Both the position numbers and the translations under genes were made by a program. From Pseudomonas sp. dw_612 (lineage in GTDB: Bacteria; Pseudomonadota; Gammaproteobacteria; Pseudomonadales; Pseudomonadaceae), in assembly GCF_018449725.1 (NCBI RefSeq), contig NZ_JAAVVC010000002.1:372001-436000 (forward strand): a DNA stretch of 64,000 nucleotides, given 5' to 3'. This document shows, piece by piece, positions 18,114-26,672 of this stretch (position 1 is its first letter; each line of letters begins with the position of its first letter). The notes under the pieces are model-generated. The model had not been told where the DNA came from. It searched no databases and saw only the letters and a program-made list of their open reading frames with translations.

Positions 18114-18872
18114 TCAGCCGATGACCGGAGCCGTGTTCTGCACAAAAGGCATCAGCTCGGCGTGGGCCGGCGTTTCAACGTTCATGTCCAACTGGTGCTT
18201 GGCGTCCAGGTAATGCTGGCTGAACACATCGAAGTAGGCGTCCAGTGCCGATGCCGCGTCTGTATCACCCGCCAGATCCAGGCACAACGCGGCCACTTCG
18301 GCGGTGCACAGGTGCTCGCTGCGGGTCGAGCGGCGCAAGCGATAACGGGAGAGTTTTTCCGGAAGCAGGCTGAGGATCGGCAACCGGTCAAAATAAGGAC
18401 TTTTGCGGAAAATCTTCCGGGCCTCGGTCCAGGTGGCGTCCAGCAGAATAAATAGCGGGCGCTTGGCGCTGTCCATGTCGACCGTGTTGGTCACACGCTC
18501 AGGCTCAACATACTCTCCCGGAAACACCAGATAGGGCTGCCATTGCGGATCGGCCAGCAGATCCAGCAGTTGCTGATCGACTTCGGTGCGCGACCAGATA
18601 AACGCATGGTTATCGCGGACCACGTCGGCGATCAGCCAGCCCGTATTGCTCGGTTTGAACACTTCCTTGTTGGTCATGATCAAGCATACGCCGGAACGCG
18701 TCTCGACCTGCGGGCGCCAGGCGCACAGGCAGTGGCTCTCGATCACCCGGCAGGCACGGCAACGCGGTGCGCGCCAGCCACGGGCCTGGATCGGCTTGAT
18801 GCCTTCCTCCTCGCGCTCGTCGCGCAAGCGGGCCACGGCGTTGACCGCAAAGTGAGCAGAAAGGGTGTTCAT
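18114..18872 (-). CDS. tapT: tRNA-uridine aminocarboxypropyltransferase (DTW domain)
   Basis: DTW-domain enzymes such as E. coli TapT (YfiP) form acp3U47 in tRNAs. The 252-residue protein contains CRACRVIESHCLCAW near residues 38-52, a likely zinc-binding cysteine set. It also has the DTW-type motif LDATWTEARKI near 145, in which Asp and Trp are kept and the middle residue is Ala-Thr. The ATG at 18872 is used; an upstream in-frame start would be TTG. It stands alone upstream of erdR on the same strand with a 196-bp gap. Confidence 0.88.
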   Translation of the reverse strand: MNTLSAHFAVNAVARLRDEREEEGIKPIQARGWRAPRCRACRVIESHCLCAWRPQVETRSGVCLIMTNKEVFKPSNTGWLIADVVRDNHAFIWSRTEVDQQLLDLLADPQWQPYLVFPGEYVEPERVTNTVDMDSAKRPLFILLDATWTEARKIFRKSPYFDRLPILSLLPEKLSRYRLRRSTRSEHLCTAEVAALCLDLAGDTDAASALDAYFDVFSQHYLDAKHQLDMNVETPAHAELMPFVQNTAPVIG

Positions 18873-19061
18873 CGCAGGCAACGCCGACAGGTAAGGAAAA
18901 TCGACACAAAAACACTCGGTAAGGCAGAAAGTGCCGGCAGTTTATCAGAGCGGCCGGCGCAAGCCTGTACCGTCCGGGCCCTCTCCCCTATAATCCGCCG
19001 CCACTGAACGCACAGTCATGTGGCTGGTCGAAACCACCAGTCACTGAACCAGGAGAGTTTC

Positions 19062-19487
19062 ATGCTGCGCCTTATCGTTCCCACCGCTGCCGTTCTATTG
19101 GCGTCGTCCTTCAGCGCTCAGGCTGCTTCCTTGAGTGAGCAGAACCTCAACAGAGAGCTGCGAAACGTCGCTGTACAAAGCAGCGTCGGCACACCGCGGG
19201 CGATCAACGAGGACATTCTTGATCAGGGCTACACCGTCGAAGGCAATACGCTGATCAACCACTTGAGCGTGCAAAGCAGCCACGCCGACAAGATGCGTGC
19301 CGATCCGAAAGCCGTGTATTTCCAGCTGGGCGCTTCTGTCTGCAACAACCCATCGTTCCGCAAACTGATGGCCAAGGGCGCCGTCATGCGTTACGACTTC
19401 ACCGAAGTGAAGACCAACCGCTCGGTCGGCTCCGCCAGCTATCAGGAATCGGACTGCCCGAAAGCGACGCCGGCCAAGAAGAAGTAA
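19062..19487 (+). CDS. Secreted PA3611-like (quorum-regulated virulence factor family) protein
   Basis: This 141-residue precursor has a clear signal peptide (residues 1-22, cleavage near AQA-AS). It has two cysteines in the mature part that could form a disulfide (SVCNNPSF and SDCPK) and a lysine-rich tail. It resembles the P. aeruginosa PA3611 family, named after quorum-sensing dependence; biochemical role is unknown. The ATG at 19062 follows AGGAGA at 19051-19056. Chromosomal position near recA also fits PA3611. Confidence 0.8.
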   Translation: MLRLIVPTAAVLLASSFSAQAASLSEQNLNRELRNVAVQSSVGTPRAINEDILDQGYTVEGNTLINHLSVQSSHADKMRADPKAVYFQLGASVCNNPSFRKLMAKGAVMRYDFTEVKTNRSVGSASYQESDCPKATPAKKK

Positions 19488-19682
19488 TCATCGGGAATTG
19501 GCGCGCCGCTGTTCATCCTCGGCGCGCAGTTCTGCCAGCAACGCCTGCAAATAACGCGAACGGCGCTCGCCACCGCCCAGACGTCGGCAGCACTCCTCTT
19601 CAAGACTCAAATGATTGGTCTCGGCTGACGACTTCAATAATCGATACAGCTGCGCATCGATCTCCAGAATCAATCTGGCCAT
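19488..19682 (-). CDS. Small ribbon-helix-helix-like protein
   Basis: The product is 64 residues. It begins with a short beta strand (MARLILEIDAQLYRLL) followed by two helices (SAETNHLSLEEECCRRL), the outline of an Arc/FitA-type DNA-binding fold. It ends with a basic/acidic helix. Its stop abuts the stop of the preceding convergent gene. No toxin ORF (for example a PIN domain) follows, so if it is an antitoxin it is an orphan. The fold is inferred from pattern only. Confidence 0.55.
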   Translation of the reverse strand: MARLILEIDAQLYRLLKSSAETNHLSLEEECCRRLGGGERRSRYLQALLAELRAEDEQRRANSR

Positions 19683-20031
19683 GGTTTCCCGCCTCCCTGC
19701 TCACTCAATTCCCTGAACGGCTATCACTTTGCGTACTGCCTTTGACGCAAAGTTGTCGTGTCACGCCTGTAACTTAGTAAATCAGAGCCACAGCCACCGG
19801 GCTTGCGTTCAGACGAGCGGCGAAAGCACCTTGCAAATCGTCAATAAGCGGTTGCCAGGAAAGACTTTGCGGCGCAATGATCAAGTCAGCGCAATTGATC
19901 CCGAGAGACTAGATTTAGCGTGTTCACATTGTCTTTCCGGCCGAAAAGGAGCGGCCCGATGTACGTTTGTTGTTGCGAAGGTTTTTTTCATGCGATGGAA
20001 AAAACACAGCCTGCATGCAAGGAGAAGTTGA
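19683..20031. other. Non-coding stretch with two inverted repeats
   Basis: These 349 bp have no convincing gene. The inverted repeat ACTTTGCG (19726-19733) / CGCAAAGT (19746-19753) lies 44 bp upstream of the small RHH-like gene and could be its operator. A palindrome TTGCGGCGCAA is at 19867-19877. The ribosome site AAGGAG (20019-20024) of the next gene closes the stretch. Confidence 0.45.
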
Positions 20032-21150
20032 ATGCCTTACCAACCGAATGACCTCCTCAGCCGTCATTTTGAAGAAAGCGGCCACGACCTCACCAGCAAG
20101 GTCGAAGAGCAACTCAACCTGGTTTCACCCAACAGCCCCAACATCCCGATTTACCGCGACATGATTCTGACCGTGCTGCGCATGGCCCAGGAAGATCACA
20201 ACCGCTGGAACGCCAAGATCACCCTACAGGCCCTGCGTGAACTGGAGCACGCATTCCGTGTGCTGGAACAGTTCAAGGGTCGACGCAAAGTCACCGTTTT
20301 CGGCTCGGCCCGTACGCCGATCGAACATCCGCTGTATGCCATGGCCCGGGAACTCGGCGCCGCATTGGCGCGCTCGGACCTGATGGTCATCACCGGTGCC
20401 GGTGGCGGCATCATGGCCGCCGCCCACGAAGGGGCCGGCCTGGAACACAGCCTGGGGTTCAATATCACCCTGCCCTTCGAGCAGCATGCCAACCCTACCG
20501 TCCAGGGCACGACCAATCTGCTGTCGTTCCACTTCTTCTTTACCCGCAAGCTGTTCTTCGTCAAGGAAGCCGACGCGCTGGTCCTGTGCCCGGGCGGTTT
20601 CGGTACCCTGGACGAGGCGCTGGAAGTGCTGACCCTGATCCAGACCGGCAAAAGCCCACTGGTGCCGGTGGTGTTGCTGGATACGCCGGGCGGCACGTTC
20701 TGGCAAGGCGCGCTGGACTTTATCCACCATCAACTGGAGGAAAACCGCTACATTCTGCCTACCGACATGAAACTGGTGAGCCTGGTCTACAGTGCTGAAG
20801 AGGCGGTGGAGCAGATCAACCAGTTCTACAGCAACTTCCACTCCAGCCGCTGGCTCAAGCATCAGTTCGTGATTCGCATGAATCACCCGCTCAGTGACGG
20901 TGCGCTCGAACACATGCAGACGGCGTTCGCCGATCTGTGCCTGAGCGACCATTTCCACCAGCACGTTTATAACGGCGAGGAGCACGACGAGCCGCAGTTC
21001 AGCCATCTGGCGCGACTGGCCTTCACCTTCAACGCCCGTGATCATGGACGTCTGCGGGAATTGGTGGACTTTATCAACCTGCCGGAAAACTGGGCACAGC
21101 CCAAACCCCAGGCACAACAGCGCACCCGGGAACCGTCCAAGGTGACGTAA
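20032..21150 (+). CDS. LOG-family nucleotide/Rossmann protein
   Basis: The 372-residue protein has the LYSINE DECARBOXYLASE-LIKE/LOG fold with GAGGGIM near residue 123 and the signature PGGFGTLDEALE near residues 187-198. Family members are phosphoribohydrolases acting on cytokinin-type or other nucleoside monophosphates, but this long form (with N- and C-terminal extensions of about 80 and 120 residues) has no assigned substrate. The start at 20032 has AAGGAG 7 nt upstream. It is convergent with recX across a shared terminator. Confidence 0.85.
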   Translation: MPYQPNDLLSRHFEESGHDLTSKVEEQLNLVSPNSPNIPIYRDMILTVLRMAQEDHNRWNAKITLQALRELEHAFRVLEQFKGRRKVTVFGSARTPIEHPLYAMARELGAALARSDLMVITGAGGGIMAAAHEGAGLEHSLGFNITLPFEQHANPTVQGTTNLLSFHFFFTRKLFFVKEADALVLCPGGFGTLDEALEVLTLIQTGKSPLVPVVLLDTPGGTFWQGALDFIHHQLEENRYILPTDMKLVSLVYSAEEAVEQINQFYSNFHSSRWLKHQFVIRMNHPLSDGALEHMQTAFADLCLSDHFHQHVYNGEEHDEPQFSHLARLAFTFNARDHGRLRELVDFINLPENWAQPKPQAQQRTREPSKVT

Positions 21151-21160
21151 ACAACAGGCA

Positions 21161-21199
21161 AAAAAAAACGGCCCGCTATCAAAATAGCGGGCCGTTTTC
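21161..21199. terminator. Bidirectional terminator between LOG gene and recX
   Basis: AACGGCCCGCTAT / ATAGCGGGCCGTT is a 13-bp perfect stem with an A-run before and T-run after it, serving both convergent genes. Confidence 0.88.
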
Positions 21200-21201
21200 A
21201 T

Positions 21202-21669
21202 TTAATCGTCCATCCCTCGACCGCTGAACAAGCGGTTGATCATCTCCATGGAAAACCCCCGATAAGCCAGGAAACGCCCTTGTTTGGCACGTTCGCGCAT
21301 GTCTATCGGTAGATGCCCGGCAAACTTGCGCCGCCAGGTGTCTTCCAGTTGTTCCTGCCAGTTGATACCGCTTTCGCGCAAGGCGAGTTCGATATCGGTA
21401 CGTTGCAGGCCACGCTGGCCCAGCTCTTCGCGAATGCGCAAAGGGCCATAGCCGGAACGGGCACGGTAGGAAACAAAGCTTTCGAGGTAGCGGGATTCAG
21501 AGAGCAGCCCCTCTTCCGTCAACCGGTCGAGTGCTGTGTCGATCATTTCAGGGAGGGCGCCGCGCTGACGCAGTTTACGCGTCAGCTCGACTCGACCGTG
21601 CTCGCGTCGCGCGAGCAGGTCCATTGCGGTTCGCCGCACTGCGACGAGTGTATCGAGTACGGCGGTCAT
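21202..21669 (-). CDS. recX: RecA regulatory protein RecX
   Basis: RecX binds RecA filaments and dampens recombinase and coprotease activity. The 155-residue helical protein has the three-repeat RecX outline, with the motif [23 protein letters not shown] near residues 42-65. It lies 8 nt downstream of recA and is clearly in its operon. Its ATG is at 21669. Confidence 0.94.
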   Translation of the reverse strand: MTAVLDTLVAVRRTAMDLLARREHGRVELTRKLRQRGALPEMIDTALDRLTEEGLLSESRYLESFVSYRARSGYGPLRIREELGQRGLQRTDIELALRESGINWQEQLEDTWRRKFAGHLPIDMRERAKQGRFLAYRGFSMEMINRLFSGRGMDD

Positions 21670-21677
21670 CGGATCAA

Positions 21678-22730
21678 TCAGATATCAGCGTCTGCCAGGT
21701 CATCAGCCGTCTCTTTGACTGGCGATGCTTTGACGTCCGGTGCTGGGGTCAGCAGTTTGTCACGCAGCTGCTTCTCGAGCTTCGCGGCGATTTCCGGATT
21801 GTCTGCCAGGAACTTGGCCGAGTTGGCCTTGCCCTGACCGATCTTGGTGCCTTCATAGGCGTACCAGGCACCGGACTTCTCGACGAAACCGTGCAGAACG
21901 CCCAGGTCGATCATCTCACCGTTGAGGTAGATGCCTTTGCCGTAAAGAATCTGGAACTCGGCCTGACGGAACGGCGAAGCAACCTTGTTCTTCACAACCT
22001 TGACGCGGGTTTCGCTACCGACAACCTCGTCACCTTCTTTCACCGCGCCAGTACGGCGGATATCCAGACGAACCGAAGCGTAGAACTTCAGCGCGTTACC
22101 ACCGGTGGTGGTTTCCGGGCTGCCGAACATCACGCCGATTTTCATACGGATCTGGTTGATGAAGATAACCAGGCAGTTGGCGTTCTTGATGTTACCGGTG
22201 ATTTTACGCAGCGCCTGGGACATCAGACGGGCTTGCAGGCCCACGTGCATGTCACCCATTTCGCCTTCGATCTCGGCCTTTGGCACCAGGGCGGCGACGG
22301 AGTCGACGATGATCACGTCAACCGCGTTGGAACGCACCAGCATGTCGGTGATTTCCAGGGCCTGCTCGCCGGTGTCCGGCTGGGAAACCAGCAGGTCGTC
22401 GACGTTGACGCCCAGTTTGCCGGCGTACTCAGGGTCGAGGGCGTGTTCGGCATCGACGAATGCGCAGGTCGCGCCGGCTTTTTGAGCCTGGGCGATCACG
22501 GACAATGTCAGGGTGGTTTTACCGGAGGATTCAGGACCGTAGATTTCAACGATACGGCCTTTTGGCAGGCCGCCAATGCCGAGCGCGATGTCCAGACCCA
22601 GAGAGCCAGTAGAGATAGCCGGGATCGCCTGACGGTCCTGATCGCCCATACGCATTACGGCACCCTTGCCGAATTGACGTTCGATCTGACCCAGGGCCGC
22701 AGCCAAGGCTTTCTTCTTGTTGTCGTCCAT
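21678..22730 (-). CDS. recA: Recombinase RecA
   Basis: RecA drives homologous recombination and stimulates LexA autocleavage. The 350-residue product has Walker [10 protein letters not shown] (near residue 66), the L1/L2 DNA-binding loops and an acidic C-terminal tail. The start MDDNKKKAL at 22730 is standard. The LexA box at 22771-22786 controls the recA-recX operon. RecA activation is also what relieves PrtR-type tailocin repression in Pseudomonas, so this gene is functionally tied to the cluster that follows. Confidence 0.99.
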   Translation of the reverse strand: MDDNKKKALAAALGQIERQFGKGAVMRMGDQDRQAIPAISTGSLGLDIALGIGGLPKGRIVEIYGPESSGKTTLTLSVIAQAQKAGATCAFVDAEHALDPEYAGKLGVNVDDLLVSQPDTGEQALEITDMLVRSNAVDVIIVDSVAALVPKAEIEGEMGDMHVGLQARLMSQALRKITGNIKNANCLVIFINQIRMKIGVMFGSPETTTGGNALKFYASVRLDIRRTGAVKEGDEVVGSETRVKVVKNKVASPFRQAEFQILYGKGIYLNGEMIDLGVLHGFVEKSGAWYAYEGTKIGQGKANSAKFLADNPEIAAKLEKQLRDKLLTPAPDVKASPVKETADDLADADI

Positions 22731-22770
22731 TAAAGTCCTCACGTAATCAATAAGGCCTGACGGCCAACAC

Positions 22771-22786
22771 CTGTATAAGTAGCCAG
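22771..22786 (-). promoter_or_regulatory. LexA (SOS) box of recA
   Basis: CTGTATAAGTAGCCAG fits CTG-N10-CAG and sits 40 bp upstream of the recA ATG. It is the same 16-bp form as the dinB box at 981-996. Confidence 0.85.
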
Positions 22787-22813
22787 TATTATTCCACAGC
22801 GATTCAGGATCGC

Positions 22814-23314
22814 CTACCCCTGATTTGAGATTTCTCCAGCGGCATGGCGCAGCAGCCCCTCTAGCGCGGCCTTCACCGTTTGTCGGCGGACCTCATCGCG
22901 GTTGCCGGGGAAGTGCTGGACCTCGCTGAATAGCTGCTCGCCGACGCCCCAGGCCAGCCAGACAGTGCCCACCGGCTTGCTCGGAGAACCGCCATCGGGC
23001 CCCGCCACACCGCTGACCGCCACGGCAAACTGCGCGTGGCTTTTGTCCTGCGCGCCACGAACCATGGCCTCGACCACCTCGCGACTGACCGCCCCCACCG
23101 TCTCGAACAACCCCTCGAGAACATTCAGTTGCAAGGTTTTCTGGCGGTTGGAGTACGTCACGTAGCCGGCCTCGAACCACGCCGAACTCCCGGGAATACG
23201 GGTGATCGCCTCGGCAATCCCGCCACCGGTACAAGACTCGGCGGTGGTGACATGGGCATTGAGAACCTGCATGCGTCTGCCAAGTTCAGCGGCCAACTGG
23301 GTGATTTCTTTCAC
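22814..23314 (-). CDS. pncC: Nicotinamide-nucleotide amidase PncC (CinA C-terminal domain)
   Basis: PncC deamidates nicotinamide mononucleotide in NAD recycling. The 166-residue single-domain protein carries TTAESCTGG (near residue 23), [11 protein letters not shown] and the C-terminal amidase fold. The name cinA is often used for this locus. I choose the GTG at 23314, which has AGGAGAGG just upstream, over the in-frame ATG at 23389, which would add a poorly conserved N-terminal extension. It marks the boundary of the tailocin locus. Confidence 0.92.
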   Translation of the reverse strand: MKEITQLAAELGRRMQVLNAHVTTAESCTGGGIAEAITRIPGSSAWFEAGYVTYSNRQKTLQLNVLEGLFETVGAVSREVVEAMVRGAQDKSHAQFAVAVSGVAGPDGGSPSKPVGTVWLAWGVGEQLFSEVQHFPGNRDEVRRQTVKAALEGLLRHAAGEISNQG

Positions 23315-23393
23315 GGTCCTCTCCTGATCGAGCTGAATGGAACCACCGTACACGAGCCAATCGCGCTGGCAAGACGCAGCGTTGATCAAAATG

Positions 23394-23912
23394 TTAGCGG
23401 GTCAAAGCACTGATGTAAGCCTGACAGGCCTGCAAGGCAATCAGTCCGCTGTCTCCGGCGTCGGTGATGGCGATAATTCGTTGAGCATGCGCCGGGTCAA
23501 GTCGGGCTCGCGGGGCGCCATGATCCACGCCGCCGGTGCCGGAGGCGGCTGGCATTGCACAGGTGGCGGCAACGTCATGGGCGTCGAGGAGGACTGACAG
23601 GCGCACATCAGCAGTGGCAAGACGATCGCGCAGGCGACCTTGATCACGTTGGGCATCGCTAAGCGCTCGATAATGGGTTTGTTCACTGGCCGACAGCCGC
23701 TGTTCCAGGGCCAGGCGTTTGTCCTGCTCGGCTTGTTGCGCGCTGGCAGTCGTCAGGGTCAGTTGATTAAGCGTTTCGGCGTGTAACCGGGCCTGTTCCG
23801 CCAATTGCCGGCCATAACGCCAATCCTGAACGTGCCAGGCCAGCACCGCCGAAAAACCCGCTAATACAACAATGCCCATCACCCGCCAGGGCATCAGACT
23901 GAAGGCTGGCAT
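23394..23912 (-). CDS. Inner-membrane spanin Rz-like lysis protein
   Basis: The 172-residue protein has one N-terminal membrane segment (residues about 9-27) and a long helical, coiled-coil-prone periplasmic region rich in Q, E, R and A. This is the layout of an i-spanin that bridges to Rz1 and fuses inner and outer membranes at lysis. The start at 23912 has GAGGG upstream and overlaps the endolysin by 19 nt. A second ATG at 23894 overlaps the endolysin stop. An Rz1 gene is nested in another frame. Confidence 0.85.
   Translation of the reverse strand: MPAFSLMPWRVMGIVVLAGFSAVLAWHVQDWRYGRQLAEQARLHAETLNQLTLTTASAQQAEQDKRLALEQRLSASEQTHYRALSDAQRDQGRLRDRLATADVRLSVLLDAHDVAATCAMPAASGTGGVDHGAPRARLDPAHAQRIIAITDAGDSGLIALQACQAYISALTR
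23441..23656 (-). CDS. Outer-membrane spanin Rz1-like lipoprotein nested in Rz
   Basis: The 71-residue product lies wholly inside the Rz gene in another frame, as in lambda. It has a short hydrophobic signal ending LPLLMCAC, a lipobox-like site that would give a lipidated Cys, then a proline-rich region (LPPPVQCQPPPAPAA) typical of Rz1. Start at 23656. This embedded gene is easily missed by gene callers. Confidence 0.8.
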   Translation of the reverse strand: MPNVIKVACAIVLPLLMCACQSSSTPMTLPPPVQCQPPPAPAAWIMAPREPDLTRRMLNELSPSPTPETAD

Positions 23913-24457
23913 AGCACCGCCCTCGCCCGCGCCCAGAGTTGCAGGCGATCCTCAAGTCCGTTCAGCCCACCGTTGATCCGCCGGGTGATGCTGTTGAACT
24001 GGTCCCGGTCGGCCAGTTCATTCAAGCCGTTCTGCTCCCAGAACCACGCGGCGGATTCGGCGGCCCATTGCGGTTGTTCCAGCAATTCCGGTAGCGACAG
24101 CAGACGCTCATCGCCAAACAGGCCGAGGCTGCACTGGCGATAGTTGTCGTGCCCGGTAATCTGGATCAGGCCCCGGCCGCGGTATTTCTGGCCGTCACCG
24201 TCGGCCTCCGGCGTGTTGCCCAGACGCAAGGCCAAGGTGCCGGTGTCGTATTTGCTCAGGTATTGGTTGTTGCCCAGTTCGCGCACGTACTGCAACTGCC
24301 CGGATTCATGGCCGACTTGCGCGAGGAACGCGGCAATACGTTTCGGGGTGTTGATGGTGCGGTGAGTCATGGCTGTGTTGAGGACGGAAATGAAAACGCC
24401 CGCTTGGGAGCGGGCGTCAGGGAAAATTTGTTGCAACTGCGCTGAAGTGAGAGACAT
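23894..24457 (-). CDS. Endolysin, glycoside hydrolase family 19 (chitinase-like)
   Basis: This 187-residue muramidase/chitinase-fold enzyme degrades peptidoglycan so the tailocin can be released. The catalytic glutamate lies in QVGHESGQLQ near residue 51, followed by GRGLIQITGHDNY near 95 and the C-terminal RINGGLNGL motif; these are the GH19 phage-lysin hallmarks (PA0629 type). There is no signal peptide, so it needs the holin, which is encoded 28 kb away at 52184-52534. Start at 24457. Confidence 0.92.
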   Translation of the reverse strand: MSLTSAQLQQIFPDARSQAGVFISVLNTAMTHRTINTPKRIAAFLAQVGHESGQLQYVRELGNNQYLSKYDTGTLALRLGNTPEADGDGQKYRGRGLIQITGHDNYRQCSLGLFGDERLLSLPELLEQPQWAAESAAWFWEQNGLNELADRDQFNSITRRINGGLNGLEDRLQLWARARAVLCQPSV

Positions 24458-24460
24458 GGT

Positions 24461-24847
24461 TCATGTTCCATTGGCCGTTGTTTCTAACCAGACCGGCGCC
24501 AGAGGTTTACTGAAATCTTTTGGAAAGTTGGCCACCGAGGGCCAGTCACGCAGGTCCTGCCGATAATCCAGAAGTTCATGGTATTGGTCGGTGGTCAACG
24601 TCATCGGCGTGCCTGCAGCCTGTTCATCGCGGTCACGATCGACCAGCCACTGGCTGGCGGCCAATTCCTGATTCCGCCAGGCTCGGGCAACGGTTGCGGA
24701 TGAACCTTGCGCAATGGCAGGCAGCGGCACGCCACCACTCGCCAGCCATTGCTGGTATTCATCCCAGAAACGGTGATTGAGAGGAACCGTTGCCCCGTCA
24801 GGCAGGCGGATGACCGTGTCAGGGTCTTCAGTCAGTTGATAGTTCAT
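24461..24847 (-). CDS. Tail fibre assembly chaperone, cassette 3
   Basis: The 128-residue protein has the fibre-assembly layout, with an N-terminal variable part and a C-terminal block YRQDLRDWPSVANFP ... LAPVWL. The chaperone of the P2-like cluster shares this block (YRRGLRNWP ... VAPTWL). It follows fibre 3 after 12 nt and would fold or trimerise that fibre. The last fibre cassette before the lysis genes. Confidence 0.85.
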   Translation of the reverse strand: MNYQLTEDPDTVIRLPDGATVPLNHRFWDEYQQWLASGGVPLPAIAQGSSATVARAWRNQELAASQWLVDRDRDEQAAGTPMTLTTDQYHELLDYRQDLRDWPSVANFPKDFSKPLAPVWLETTANGT

Positions 24848-24859
24848 GTAATTGCCTCC

Positions 24860-26071
24860 TTAAAGTTCGGCGTCGGCGGTGGCCTGGATGTAATAAGACT
24901 GGGTAATGACACCGATATCGGAGTTATCGACCCAGACGCCGCGAGTCGAAGCGCCAAGCGTTCGAGCATTACCCGACGAGACTTCATCGCTCCCCGAACG
25001 CCACTGTCCTGGGGTTCCCTTGGGGGTCGTGGTAAACAGACTGAAACTTGGAATAGCCCTTTTCTCTACCTTGAAAGTCCACTGCGCCATGGGCTGAGAA
25101 GCAAACCCCGTTTGGCCCTGTCTCACAGTGGAAATCAATGCACCGTAGGGGCCGATCAAACTTCCGGGCGATATATCCTGACTGTAGGTTTTTTCGAAAT
25201 AACGCTGACACAGCATTAATTCATCGCCGGGGCTACGCAGTTCGAACGGCGTCGACACCCGTCCCTCTTCCAACTGGATTTGCGCCAGGTCTATGACTTG
25301 TAAAACATTCAAAGGCAGGTCGAAGGAAAGTCGCAGAAAGTCATTGCCACTGCTGCCCAATGTCTTGCCCGCCAAGGACGGCACTTGAATCGTCGCGCTG
25401 TAGCGGGTCCACGAAGTCTTGAGTTGAAAGCTTCCAACTGGCGTCACCGTATCCACACTGCCGCCCGTTCCGAAATACTGCGAAACCGTCACATCGATCT
25501 GACGCGCAGTATCAGCCTTGGCCCAGAACGTCAGCGTTGCGGTTTTCCCTGCCAAGGTCCTGACGGACTCGATAGCCTGGGCAATTTTATGCACGCTGGC
25601 GCCCGCGCCTGCGGTGATTTGTTGCCAACGCATAAAGTAACGAGGTTCATTCGGGACCTCGGCTTGACCCAGTGCAAAATTCTGCCTGGAAATATTCACC
25701 CCGGCGTTTCCATTCCAGTCGCAACGAAAACGGTCAGCGATATAGGCCCCGGAGTACGGGCCCACGTTGGCTATCCCGCGCTGCCAGATATCGAAGTTGC
25801 CATTAATCACCAGGTTTTTACGATAAACCTGCACCGGAAAACTTTGTAGAGGATCAAGTTTCGCCAACGCTCTAATGGCCTGACTCAACTGATCATTTTG
25901 ATTTTCGGAAGGCATCAATCCGGCGGCGGTGATGGCGTTGACGATTTCCAGGGTGACGGCATTGCCCCAAGTGGCCGGAATCAGGGAACCGGGGGTTCCG
26001 GCGATCGGGTTTTCATCGACAAATTGGCCGTTGACCAGCCCCGCGCTGGTTACGCTTCTTGGATAGTCCAT
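24860..26071 (-). CDS. Tail fibre 3 with carbohydrate-binding-like domain
   Basis: The 403-residue protein starts with the adaptor shared by fibres 1 and 2 (residues about 1-70, with LVNGQFVDENP and GTPGSLIPATWGN). From residue about 86 it switches to an unrelated domain (NLVINGNFDIWQRG ... ADRFRCDW ... IQLEEG) of a type often annotated as a carbohydrate-binding module in phage fibres. I infer that it recognises a surface glycan such as LPS. The stop is followed after 12 nt by its chaperone. Confidence 0.85.
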   Translation of the reverse strand: MDYPRSVTSAGLVNGQFVDENPIAGTPGSLIPATWGNAVTLEIVNAITAAGLMPSENQNDQLSQAIRALAKLDPLQSFPVQVYRKNLVINGNFDIWQRGIANVGPYSGAYIADRFRCDWNGNAGVNISRQNFALGQAEVPNEPRYFMRWQQITAGAGASVHKIAQAIESVRTLAGKTATLTFWAKADTARQIDVTVSQYFGTGGSVDTVTPVGSFQLKTSWTRYSATIQVPSLAGKTLGSSGNDFLRLSFDLPLNVLQVIDLAQIQLEEGRVSTPFELRSPGDELMLCQRYFEKTYSQDISPGSLIGPYGALISTVRQGQTGFASQPMAQWTFKVEKRAIPSFSLFTTTPKGTPGQWRSGSDEVSSGNARTLGASTRGVWVDNSDIGVITQSYYIQATADAEL

Positions 26072-26104
26072 CTTATCTACTCTGGTTATGGGGGAAACTT
26101 ACAA

Positions 26105-26665
26105 TCACGGGTTCGAACCTGGAACCTGCGGCCAATCAATCTCTGCCGGAAAGTTGGCTTGTCGTTCAAGACGATTCAACTCAACGCTGTAGAGTTTCCA
26201 CTCCATCAATGCCAGTTGCTCATCATGAGTGGCGTCGCCAATATCTTCGGCATATTGAAGCGGGGCGATGCGCAGGACCGCGTCACGCAAAAGCGCGTCC
26301 CGTTTAGTCAGCACTTGATTCCTGATACCCACCAATCGGGCCTGGTCGTCCAACTGCCAGGCGTTGTCACGCCAGATATAAAACTCTCCCGGCCATGGCG
26401 TCGCGGTAAAGGCGTCGGGCAACTCACCAAGTTCATTCCATATCTGCTGTGCGCCCCCCTCTTTGCGATACACCAAACCACGTCGGTCCATCACTTCGCG
26501 CGGAACGTTGTTGATCAGCGCCCAAGTTCGGCCTTGTTCCAGTGGAGGCAATTCAAAAGACAGTTCCACGGCATTACTGGGCAGTTGAATACCGATGCCC
26601 GGCGTCACGAAAAACTCTACGGGCCCGGACAAGGCGCCCGCGCTATCAATCAGATAATTAAACAT
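26105..26665 (-). CDS. Tail fibre assembly chaperone, cassette 2
   Basis: The 186-residue protein starts MFNYLIDSAG at 26665, 7 nt after fibre 2. It has a long central helix and a C-terminal NFPAEIDWPQVPGSNP, the usual end of tail-fibre-assembly proteins. The longer in-frame reading to 26842 overlaps fibre 2 and is rejected. Confidence 0.8.
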   Translation of the reverse strand: MFNYLIDSAGALSGPVEFFVTPGIGIQLPSNAVELSFELPPLEQGRTWALINNVPREVMDRRGLVYRKEGGAQQIWNELGELPDAFTATPWPGEFYIWRDNAWQLDDQARLVGIRNQVLTKRDALLRDAVLRIAPLQYAEDIGDATHDEQLALMEWKLYSVELNRLERQANFPAEIDWPQVPGSNP

Positions 26666-26672
26666 GGACACC

